The notes under the pieces are model-generated. The model saw nothing but the letters and a program-made list of their open reading frames with translations. It was not told where the DNA came from and did no database searches. The position numbers and the translations under genes were made by a program. A stretch of 64,000 nt of DNA from Poecilobothrus nobilitatus (lineage: Eukaryota > Arthropoda > Insecta > Diptera > Dolichopodidae). This document shows, piece by piece, positions 35,960 through 46,299 of this stretch; the first letter of the stretch is position 1, and the number at the start of each line of letters is the position of its first letter. The DNA lies in contig OX352773.1 in assembly GCA_947095535.1 (NCBI GenBank), positions 266,034,515-266,098,514 on the forward strand, in the 5' to 3' direction.

Positions 35960-36300
35960 CCCTGATGCAAAAACATTTACGTTTCCGTACTGTAAGGGAG
36001 TCATAAACTCTCTAAAATATTGATTTTCACATCAGCAACATTAAGAAAATGTTAATCGTCAGAAGAAGAAATCATTTCGAAAATTATTATTTGTACAATA
36101 TCTGCATTCCAATTATTATTTGTACAATATCTACATTTTGTACGGCCGAACAAAGCTTAATCGACTCAGAATTTGATTCTGATCCGATCCATACCTTTGA
36201 AGGTATATCTAGCTCGCTTATTTCGAGGTGTTACAAACGGAGGAGTAATTTTATTATACCCGATACTAATCGTACGGGTATAAAAATTATTTTTCATTGC
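35960..36300. repeat. Family T start piece and inverted family P piece, unit B
   Basis: Counterpart of 27505-27845. An extra small duplication ('attatttgtacaatatct' twice, about 36083-36133) is specific to this unit. The family P terminal motif is better kept here than in unit A (reversed: 'tatacccgtacgattagtat' then 'cgggtataata'). A 92-residue frame over it is a by-product. Confidence 0.6.
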
Positions 36301-36614
36301 TACAAATATTTATTACATTTAAAATAAATATAAAAGTTGTTAGATTTAGATTCTAAATAAGCTTTAAATTTAACATACATAAGTTATGTTTTTGTAAAAT
36401 GATATATTTCTTCTTTTCATCCAAAAAACTACAGTTAAGATTTATTATAGATAGTTTAATTTTAGAATATTCAAAATTGTTTCTAATTTTTTTCGTCTAA
36501 AATTTTCTTTTTGCATAGAAAAATGATTCGAATTGATTTATTAAAACTTTCGTAAATAGAAAACAATATGTTTTTGATTGTCTAAGATTTTGATCTTTTA
36601 TTCTCTTTCAGTAG

Positions 36615-36995
36615 TTCTCACGGTGTAATAAATTTGCCATTACGTGTGTGACATCCTTAAGGAAAGATAAATAGATACAGTAAAATACACATACACATAA
36701 ATTCTTGCTCAAAATCAAATTATGTATTAATTTAGTCATATGTGCTTCCGCCCGCCCGCACTTCAACTTAAATAATAATGAATTTTGACATTTTTATACC
36801 ATTTCATCACTTTAAAATTGTTAATTTTGCTATTTAAATTCAAATGGCGCTTTCGAATAGTTGTCATACAATTTCTTTCTTTATATAAAAATCTCTATTA
36901 AAACCAAGTATCTGAAATTTATAATTTAAATTTTATATGAAAATAACTATTATATCTGTTATCTAGGTATCTAGATAACTAGACTATAGCGCAGT
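36615..36995 (+). repeat. Family P copy, diverged, unit B
   Basis: Counterpart of 28150-28530, nearly identical. Confidence 0.6.
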
Positions 36996-37081
36996 AGGTT
37001 TGGGCCATACAACTTCTTCTTACCAACCGCATACATGAATGTATAAGGTAAGTATTGTTTTCACACTAAAAATTTATCCTT

Positions 37082-37145
37082 GAGTGCGTGTGTGCGTGTA
37101 TATGTGTGTGAGTGTGTGTGCGTGTGGGTCTGTCTCTGGGCACGT
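37082..37145 (+). repeat. GT-rich simple repeat, unit B
   Basis: Counterpart of 28617-28680, with apparently the same sequence. Confidence 0.8.
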
Positions 37146-37284
37146 GTACAGCCTAATTTTTTGAAATTCATATTTAAGGATTTGATGTAAATATCTCGGA
37201 TTCATAACCGCAAATCGGATAACCGCAAGTTGTAGTTGTAATGAAATAGTTTTTTTTAAATCTTATTTAGATGATCGACGATAA

Positions 37285-37740
37285 ATGGTAAGGGTAAATA
37301 ATACACTTAGTCAACTAGAAACAATTATAAAGGGTATTCGGCAAGGCTCAATTCTCGGGCCTGATCTCTTTATTTTCATTAACATTTCGTACCTTAACCT
37401 AAGCGGTTCTATCCAACTCTATGCAGATGATGCTGTATTAAAGTATCAATCGACAAATGAGAATGATATTAAGAGAGATATCGATAATGACTTTAAGATG
37501 ATTACGGAATGGCTTAATAAAAACCGTTTGTGATTAAATGTAAAAAAAACCAAAATTATGTTGTTCGAAAATAAAAAATTTTCTAATTTAAATTTCCAAT
37601 TTAATAATGAGACGGTAGAAGCAGTAAAGCAATTTAATTACCTAGCTTTAATCTTAGATAGTAAGTTGAAATGGTGTGAACATGTGGAGAATGTCATTAA
37701 AAAAAATCAAAAATTAAAATCAAATTATATATTTACATAA
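37285..37740 (+). pseudogene. Reverse transcriptase relic, Jockey-like, unit B
   Basis: Same 151-codon frame and same internal TGA as in unit A, with 'IRQGSILGPDLF', 'LYADDAVL', 'LNVKKTK' and 'FNYLALILD'. One residue differs (Lys-Asn-Arg for Lys-His-Arg before the stop). Immediately after it this unit has a small extra duplication of 'gattaaatatataagttgaa'. Confidence 0.85.
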
Positions 37741-38133
37741 TTTTGATTAAATATATAAGTTGAAAAGTTATATATAAGTTATATATTTACATAAATTGAT
37801 TTTGATTAAATATATAAGTTGAAAAGAGCAGTTTAAATTGAAAAGCAAAAATGGTTTTATTTGAAAAAAAAAATAGTTTAAAATTATTTTAAAATAGTTT
37901 TATTTGAATGAAAAAAAGAGATATAGGTATATATATTATATATAGTTCATATAATATATGTATATAAATATAACTTTTAGAAATTCAATCATATCGTTAT
38001 GAATATAGATCACAGTTTTTAAAATTTTTATTTTAAATCACTTTTTCTCATCTTAAAAAATTTATAATTTCAGAAAGAATCTATTTGTTTTTGCATGTAT
38101 CATTTTTTTTGCATATATTGTAGATAATTTATA

Positions 38134-38681
38134 ATGTTTAAAGGCATTAAAAGCAATTCGCGTAAGTCTGAAATAACTTGCGTGATATGCAACAAAAGTA
38201 AAAGGTCTTTTAATGGTACATTTTATAGATTTCCAAAGAACGAAAACCTTTTGGAAACGAAAACCTTATGGTCCACTAAATGTAATGTGAGTATTGAAAA
38301 CATAAAAAAAAAAATTTAGAATATGTCAAGACCATTTTGATACAGAATTTTTGGGAAAAAGAAAATTAAAAGAAGTGGCCATTCCTACCCAATTTCAAAT
38401 CAATATATTTGATCACTTTTTTTCTCAAAACTTTCATCAAAAGAACTTAAAAAAAAAATATTTTATATTGTTGTTTGGAAGCTACTAATAAATCGAATAA
38501 ATATTCTACGTGGTTCAACGAAAATGAAAAATATTTTACGCATAAAATTAAGTTTTTAGAATTACTAATCGATTTGTTATTAAAAAAAGAAACCAAACGG
38601 TTAAAGGAAAAATTAATACTTGAGCAAGAACAAAAAGCTAAGGAATCCAAGAGGGAAAGACAACAAAATAATCAAAAATAG
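38134..38681 (+). pseudogene. THAP zinc-finger protein gene, frameshifted, unit B
   Basis: It starts MFKGIK at 38134 and carries the same CVIC...FYRFPK...ICQDHF...AIPT finger. The same two frame changes lie in A runs at about 38304-38314 and 38449-38458. Unlike unit A, the C-terminal coiled-coil frame (about 38451-38681; Lys/Glu/Gln-rich, with 'FLELLIDLLLKKE') is open throughout. Both breaks are single-base length changes in homopolymers, so either an old pseudogene or assembly errors could explain them. If intact it would be about 180 residues, with an N-terminal DNA-binding finger and a C-terminal coiled coil. Confidence 0.65.
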
Positions 38682-38689
38682 TTCAAAAC

Positions 38690-39899
38690 TAAATATATAG
38701 AAATTTTGTCTCACATGGTCTGCAATTTTTGAGTAAATAGTTTTTGAAACTTGTTTTTGGTTTTTAATGGATTAATAACTTTAATTTTAATTTTTTTTTA
38801 AAATCAATGCATGAGATTATTAATTTAAGTTTAATACCTACATATATTGTTAAAACGATTTATTATGTTTTTATGTTAAATTTTTTTAAATCTTAAAATA
38901 TTTTATTAAGCTTAGTTATAATTTAGTAAATAATTTTGGAAATAGTTTTTTATATTTTCTTGTAAAATTTGTTTACATAAATTTTGAATTTTTATTTTTT
39001 TGTAAATGTACTAATAAAAAGGGTTTTTATGCCATTTGGAAAATTAATACTATCAGACTATACATGTTAGAATTTTCATTGTGGCTTTTTCCCTTCTAAA
39101 GTTTTCCTTCTAGGTATTCTTTAATTTTAAGCAATAAAACATTTTTTTTAATTAATTTTATTTTCTTTTGTTATTTTTTGATTCCATATTTAGGTTGTGT
39201 ACTAATATTCCTATTCTCTATTTAGGCACCTACTAATATTAAAAAGAAAACTGTTAAATAAAATTTGATTTTTTTATTAATTTTTCCAAAAGTTTTAAAA
39301 ATTATTTAATTTTATTAGTACTAGGTATATCATGTATATATATTTACTATAAGTAGGAAAAGAAACTTTTATTTTAGTCAATGCATAATTTAACATTGAT
39401 TTGTTCCCTTATTACCTTAAGTTTATTTATTGAAACAAAATATTTAATAAAAATCACTTATTATCACTTATTTTATTTTTTATTTATTTACCTACTTTAA
39501 TACGTTGTTCTTATACATGCATAATAAAATTACTTTTAATTTTACTAAACACACATATACGCTATTTAATACGCTTTATATATGCCAGCCAAAAATTATT
39601 AAACATTCAAATTCTAATCATTTCAAATCTAATAAACATATGTACAAACAAATAAGAATGAAACGAATAAAAAAAAATATAACCACTACCATACCACTAC
39701 AATTATAAAATAGTATAAATAAGAAAAGAATACATTTCATTTTTTTATAAGCTGCAAATAAATATTATTTCTGTATAACTTTTTTGTTCAAAATATGTTA
39801 ATCTGCAACAACAACAGAATTTCGGGGTTCTATATTTTGTGCAGAATGGTTTAAAAAATTTGTTCGGGATAAATACTCTATGTATATGATTTCTTTATG
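38690..39899. other. AT-rich tail of unit B
   Basis: Parallel to 30180-31536 but lacking about 120 bases. No gene was recognised. Confidence 0.4.
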
Positions 39900-40139
39900 A
39901 CAATACCTTAACATAGCAAAAACCATAAAAAATATTTTTATACGCTTTGGCAATTTTAAAATTTTAAAACCGTGACGTACAGTAAGTCGCGCATTTCGGT
40001 TGCTCTCTTTTAAATACACGTATGTAAAAATAATTTGACATATGCCGTACGCTTTTATTTAGATTGAGCCCTAATTTTTTCTTTTTAAGTTTAATACACG
40101 TGTTTTAAGTATTTTTATACGATTTTCCTCTCTAAGCCA

Positions 40140-40202
40140 CCTATTGTATTCATTAATATAATCTTTGGAAGATTCCCACCTCCCTTAGGAAAAAAAAAAA
40201 TA
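40140..40202 (+). repeat. Second copy of the poly-A element 3' end
   Basis: 'ctttggaagattcccacctc' followed by 'ccttagg' and an A run; it matches 1743-1779 with a few changes. Only about 35 bases are shared. Confidence 0.4.
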
Positions 40203-40744
40203 TGTTAATGTGGTCTCTCATGATGTTTTATAATGAATTCACAAATTAATTCATTGATTGATTTTATATTTTAAACAATAACCAATATGAATTTCTTATT
40301 TACTCGAATGTAATTACTGGCGAAAATTTATTTTCACTAAGCTGAATAATAATTGATAGTCTGTTTTTAATAAATTTGTACAGCCCTAAATATAGAATCT
40401 TATAATTGGTTAAATGATTGACAGAATGATAAGTTTTTTGGTGTAGAGTTGAAGTTTAGTCATTCGTCTAGATATTGCAAACCCCAAATAACCCCAAAAC
40501 TCTTTTCAAATCTAAAAAATGTCTTAAAAATTTTAAAATGAATTGTAATGACGAAAATGTAATTTTCTTATCAAAGTATGACATTTTTTTTCGTTAACAG
40601 ATAATATTATTGAAGCGTGTCACATAACATTGATTGACTGTATCGATACTAACTGTAATTTATGTATTTAATATTTGTATATTTGTCTATGCGAGATTCT
40701 ATATCAGGAAGCATATTTAAGTTGGTTAAAAAGTCAAAGTTAAT

Positions 40745-40872
40745 CTTTTTTCCAGAGTATCTGAATGTTTTTAAAAGATGATCAAGTTTTATAGAAACAG
40801 GATATATTACGTTCATACGGGTATCCCAGAGTTGACACAGTCTACTCTACTGCACTGTTCCTCATTTTAAGT
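40745..40872 (+). repeat. Family P 3' end fragment
   Basis: It matches the last 120 bases of the full copy: 'agatgatcaagttttataga', 'gttcatacgggtat', 'cccagagttgacacagtcta', ending 'ctgttcctcatttt'. The 5' part is absent, so it is a 5'-truncated copy. Confidence 0.75.
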
Positions 40873-40874
40873 AT

Positions 40875-42825
40875 TAAACTAATCTATATTACAATATTAT
40901 ATATTATAATAGAATATTAATTTTTTTTTATTTGAATTTTAATTGAACTCTTTTATTATAAGTACTATTAAACTGTTTTATTACGTACATTAAATCCACC
41001 CTCATATAATTCACTTTGCTAAAAACAAAACTGATTAATTAATTCAATTTATTGTATTTAGATTTTAATATATTTTTTTTTTTTTTTCAAAAGCTAAATT
41101 CATTTAGCTTTCAACCCAAATGTTAATTATTAAATGTTTACATAGGCTAAAGAGAAATTGAAATAACAAACTCAACATATAAACAAATGCAATATAACCT
41201 ATTTGATGTCCTTATTTAAAAATTCTGAATAGAAATGATTACATTATTTATTACTTGATAAAAAATTTAAAAACACAACATTATTTTAAAACATAAATCT
41301 AAAAATAAATTCATGTATTAGTAAAATATTTTATAGGAAAATGTATTTTTAGCTAAATGCATAAATTATGATTTGTGGATTATATCAATTCATGTGTTAA
41401 ACCAGTTAAACTTAGTGTTCCGTCTTCAGTATAATCAGTATGTTCCGTCTTCAGTATAATCAGCATCTGAATATAAACAAAAAAGAAAAAAAACACAAAG
41501 AATCATATTACTCAAATAAAACAATTGTAAATACTTATATACCCGTCTATCGGCAACATAGAACATCTTGAAACAGCACAAATTCTTTTTTTTTATAAAC
41601 ACATTAAAATTTTATGTTTACATTAAATTTTATATACATTTTAACTGAAAGTATTATTGATACTTACATTAATTGTCAAAGTCAAACAAATTCACAATAT
41701 TACATTGTTAAAATATAATTGTTTTTATTTTTTAACACAAGATGTCAGTTACATTGACTAAAATTAATTTAATTCACAATAATTTTATATTTTTTATATT
41801 GTACTGGTGATTTTAACTTTTTTATATACACTACATATGTTTTTTATATACTTTTTTTTCTTTCACTTTATTATATACTTAAAATATAAGGTTACTCAAC
41901 TTGAGTTAAACGTTAGTCCTGCACCGTTTAACTCAAGTTTATATAAAGTAAAATTTTATGAATTTTAATTACGTAAGAAGCCGTAAAGAAAGGTGGTTAA
42001 ATAAAGGAATTGAATAATTGAAATTAAAACAGTGCGTTTTTATTTGAATTTCTTAAACAATGCGTTTTTTTAATCTAAGTTTTATTGAGCATAAAACATT
42101 TCTTGGTTCTTCGAGCCTTCGAGCATCAGCTATTTACTAAGATTATTATAGCTTGAAAAACAATCTTTGTAGAAAATTTGCAACAATTTATTGCATACTT
42201 TAAGGATTACAAAAATGCAGTCATGTAAAGAAAACATTTTAAAATTTAGCACACAAGGGGAACAATATATTTTGGGATATGTAATTTAAAAATGATAAAA
42301 TATTATGAGGAATAAATAGGAGGAAAAACACTAGATAAGATTTTATGCCAAATGAAATCTGACAATTATGAAAGTAGTCAAAATAAATTTAATAAATCAA
42401 TAAATGGTCCTGAATGTCTTAGTCGTTTAGCAAATGGATTATTAATCGAGTACAGGATTGATTTTTTTTTTAATCGGAGTAGAGGATCGGATCTTGCACA
42501 AAATGAAAGCATTTAATTAGAAAAAGATTTATAATTGATTCTTTAAGATTTTATTTAAAAGGTAAAAATACAATTTTCAATTGCCTTTATGAATTTAAAA
42601 TATTTTTGTAAACGATCTTTTTTGTAAAAACACGATTAATATTATCTTTTAAAAGATGCCTCTGATTTATTGAGTATTAGAAACTCAATATATATCGATT
42701 ATTTATGTATATTATAAGATGCATTTTATAAGATGGTTCTGATTTATGTAATATTAAAAAATTTATTAAATTTTACATGTTATATTTCATGTTTATTCAA
42801 ATAAAAAATCGTTAAATAACAAAAT
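40875..42825. other. AT-rich intergenic with a short tandem repeat and a perfect hairpin
   Basis: A 25-base unit ('gttccgtcttcagtataatc') is repeated twice at about 41416-41463. A perfect 15-base inverted repeat lies at 41898-41912 and 41925-41939 (AACTTGAGTTAAACG) with a 12-base loop. No gene was recognised. Confidence 0.5.
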
Positions 42826-42828
42826 TTC

Positions 42829-42961
42829 AAAATTTTTGTTTATGTATCTAGAAACAAAAAGAAAAATTTAAAGGAAACAAAAGAACAAAAAAAGAGCGTC
42901 TTATTTGAATATATAATAGATATAGATTATACTTTATGATACATATGTATGTATATTCTTT
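42829..42961 (+). repeat. Direct repeat R, copy 1
   Basis: It contains 'gagcgtcttatttgaatata' and 'gtatattctt'; a second copy lies about 400 bases to the right. Confidence 0.7.
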
Positions 42962-43084
42962 TTATGGCATATGTATGTATATTCTTTTTAGCTGAACTGA
43001 ATAATTAACATTTAAATCATTTACAGATTAAATATTATGATGATGATATGTAAGAATTTATTTCGTTAAAAATATCAAAAAAAA

Positions 43085-43168
43085 ATGAACTCGAATCGAA
43101 CTTGCAAACTCTAAATGTTCGTAAGTTTAAGAATCGACCACTCTACCACTGCTCCAATCACTGAACTA
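43085..43168 (-). repeat. tRNA-like sequence / SINE head, minus strand
   Basis: On the minus strand the A box is TGGTAGAGTGG (43138-43148) and the B box GTTCGATTC (43093-43101). They are about 36 bases apart, the wider spacing of class II tRNAs (Leu/Ser). The ends do not pair as an acceptor stem, so this is more likely a SINE head or tRNA pseudogene than a working tRNA. It lies between the two copies of direct repeat R. Confidence 0.55.
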
Positions 43169-43228
43169 AAAATTGTATGTATATATTCAGTTATATTGTG
43201 AAATTCATACAATGCAAACTATAATTTT

Positions 43229-43365
43229 AAAATTTTGTTTATGTATTTAGAAAAAAAAAAAGAAAAAAAAAAGCACAATTTAAAATTCAACGGAATCAAA
43301 AGAGCGTCTTATTTGAATATATTATAGATATAGGATTATACTATATGATACTAATGTATATTCTT
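43229..43365 (+). repeat. Direct repeat R, copy 2
   Basis: It shares the 'gttta tgtatntag', A-rich and 'gagcgtcttatttgaatata' blocks with copy 1. A 121-residue AT-rich frame (43345-43710) starts at its end; it has no recognisable motif and is probably chance. Confidence 0.65.
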
Positions 43366-43714
43366 GACATGGGTTTTTTTTATAAAAATGGGAAATTAAT
43401 AATGCAAATCGGAAAATTTTGGAAAAATATTAATATTGTAAGATGGCTGTTGAATATTTATCATTTAAAAAAAAAATTAAAATCAGTTGGTCAATCATTG
43501 AGTAAACTGATTTTAAATGTCTATCATTTACAGATAAGCAATTATAGCAATTATTATTTTATTATTAAACATATATTATTATTTTTATGCCTAAAGGTAT
43601 TTATATTTAAATTACAATTAAATATATATATATCTAAAAAACAAATTATTAAATATATGAATACATATGTAAAAAACAATGTATCAACATATAAACTACA
43701 AAATAGTTAAATTT

Positions 43715-46080
43715 ATACATGCAATATGAATGTATATATTATATTTCAGTAATAATTGTTTCTGTATAAATCAAAAGAAAAAAATGAAGAACAATTTAAG
43801 TATTGATGTATCACTACGTCACTTTTGATATGTCAGAATGACATGTTATACAATATAATTGTCAATCTTTGTTAATTTAAATGTAAATGACAAGCAACCT
43901 ATGTAAATTTTTGTGAAAGTGTAAATTAATTAAAATTTGTGTCATACAGGATGTACAGGATGTAAAGAGTCCTTAACAGTGAAAAGTAAATAAAAGTTAC
44001 AAACCTTTAATAAATCTCTTATTATATAAAATAATTAAATGTTTAATACAATAAAACTTTGAACAATATAATCTATAACAGATAGTATTTAAATATTACA
44101 ATCAATAAAAAAAGGAAATTATTTCTAGTATTGTCAGATTTACAACATAAACCAAATTCCTTGAAACAAAAAATAAAGCACTAGTTTTTAAATCCTTTGG
44201 TTCAGGATACACACACACAAAACAAATGGAATAACAGCCATAATAACAGAAAATCATCAAAATCTTCAGTAAACTGACTGAACAAATGTGATACAAATGT
44301 GATATTAGCAACTAAACTGATGGAAATTCTAGTTTATTAAAGAAAGCCATTAGGAGGAAGATGTATCGGATCAGGTCAAGCCAGATTAGATACGTAAGGG
44401 GAAACGAAGAATTTTTTTTTTCAATTGATTCAATACGTAAAATGTTTATATAAGGATAAAGAAATCTTGGATATTTAATTATAATATTAGTAACCTCTGG
44501 TTCTTGGCAAATAATTCACTGGAAATAAATCCATAAGGTAAAAAAAGTCGCCCAAATAATTAATTATAATAATTTTATATTTTTAAGATCAATGATGGGA
44601 AAACAATTCACAAAATAATGAAAAAAAAGAAGAATTAATAAATTACAAATTATAAATTTCTAAATCAAACAATAAAATTAATTTATAATACATATTTATA
44701 CAAATTATTTAATCAATAATTTAATGTCAATAAATTTAAAAAAAAAAATATATAAGTTAAGGAAGCTACTATTAACGATATACATAGTTGTAATTTTTGC
44801 ATGATTTTAGCGAGTGCAAGATTGATATTAGGTTAACACTTTGATTCAATTTACAAATTCATATATGACATAATATGAACCTGTAAATAGAATAAGGCGT
44901 GTTAGACCAAGGCAAATAAAGAAAAGCAAATCTCAAAAACATTTTCTAAATTTTTTCTATTCTTGGAAAATTTCATAAAATAGAGACTATACTCGACTTG
45001 CATATTCAAAATGAGAAGGCGCCAATATCGCAGGAATATAAAGATTTTAATAAATATATAGATCATCAAATTCTGATGATCAACAATTTGTAAACTCAGG
45101 CACCGCATATCCTTTATAAATCTTTAAAGAATTATTTGAAATTAAAATGCCTGTCAAAATATACTTGTAGAAATATATATAATATTTCTTCCGTTCTATC
45201 TAGGATTTTATCATAGAAGTCATAGAAAATATTATAGAAATTAGACTGCGATGGCTTTTACAGTTCTATTAACGAGTATAAATGCACAATTTCGAATCTT
45301 CAGTTGATGGTTATTCTTAGAGCTACCAGAAATAAATGTTTTTAAGATATTTCCAGCCCTCCATGCTTGTATTTTTTTGAAAATGTTCATATCATAGCTT
45401 AAATTTAATATCAGTATCACTAATAATATAAGCCATATAATTAATTGAAATAATAAACATCATTTCGCCCCCTTCAGGCAAAATTAAAGATAATACCCGA
45501 CATTTGTTTTCGATGATTTCTAAAAACAATGTAACTAACCAGAAATTCAATTAAAGATAAAAAACAACTGATACTTAATTGCCCAATTTTAATAAAAAAT
45601 GTTTAAAAACATCAATTAAGGGAAAAAATTATTTTTTACCACATTTTTCACATTATTAAACCACTTTTATTTTAAATTGTTCTAACATTGCTTTAGAATA
45701 GCTTCATTCAATTCTTGATAAATATTTAAAAACCAAATATGCATTATTTATTGATATTATTAAAAAACATTAAGAATAACGATAAAAATGTAACAATAGC
45801 TTTTGATCGATAATCTCAAAAATTAAATTTTTAATTAAAAATTATTGAAAAATTGTTTGCAATGAAATTTGGGGGTGTAATAAAATACCAAAAAACCAAA
45901 AATATAAAATCACTGTTATTAATTATTTAAACTGGTTTATTTATACCAAATATTGTGAATTTATTTCATATGACTTTTCGAATTATTTGTTAAGGAGTAG
46001 GGACCGCATTTCATCCTTAATTTCTAGTTGTTTCGTAAACTTTAATTAAGAAAGTATTATATGATGGTTCATAAAGAATA
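43715..46080. other. AT-rich, no gene recognised
   Basis: No coding or RNA signal could be supported. Minus-strand frames at 44102-44311 and 44902-45108 have no motif or homologous pattern. Confidence 0.35.
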
Positions 46081-46084
46081 TTAG

Positions 46085-46290
46085 TGATTTTGTGTACATG
46101 CAACTGGGGCGTCGGTGGAGTGCTGGGTAAAAGCGTATAAAATACGCTGTAGACGTACTGAGATAGTGTAAAACACAAGTCGTAAGAGTAATTCCCACTT
46201 ACGTCATGTACAGGCACGCCTGAAAAGCAAAGGCTGTGTAATTTTCTTATTAGATTTATGTGGCAGGGAAATGCCTTAAAAAAAATAATT
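46085..46290 (+). mobile_element. SINE-like element, family S2, worn copy
   Basis: It shares its 3' part with 56155-56325: 'ca(g/c)gcctgaaaag(c/a)aaaggc' then 'tgtgtaatttncttntnana' and a 'ttatgt' end. It also shares 'gcgtataaaatacgctgtag' with 'gcttatgaaatacgttgtaa'. Its A and B boxes are degraded. A 99-residue minus-strand frame over it is chance. Confidence 0.6.
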
Positions 46291-46299
46291 ACAACTTTT

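Larger units (their letters stand above)
31537..39899. repeat. Tandem segmental duplication, unit B (8.36 kb)
   Basis: A direct repeat of unit A with the same gene and repeat order. The left junction is within the family T 3' end ('gtgttagtgttttatta'), and the right end is at 'gatttctttat', after which unique sequence ('gacaataccttaac') begins. The coordinate offset from unit A is 8624 at the fold-back element, 8453 over Or exons 1-5 and 8510 at the THAP start, which reflects small indels. Confidence 0.95.

Noticed and set aside
38447..38650. Minus-strand 67-residue frame over the THAP coiled-coil region (also 29937-30140)
   Set aside because: It is the antisense shadow of the Lys/Glu-rich plus-strand frame.
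43345..43710. 121-residue plus-strand open frame
   Set aside because: It starts in direct repeat R, is rich in Ile/Lys/Asn/Leu, and shows no motif or splice context; chance is the simplest explanation.
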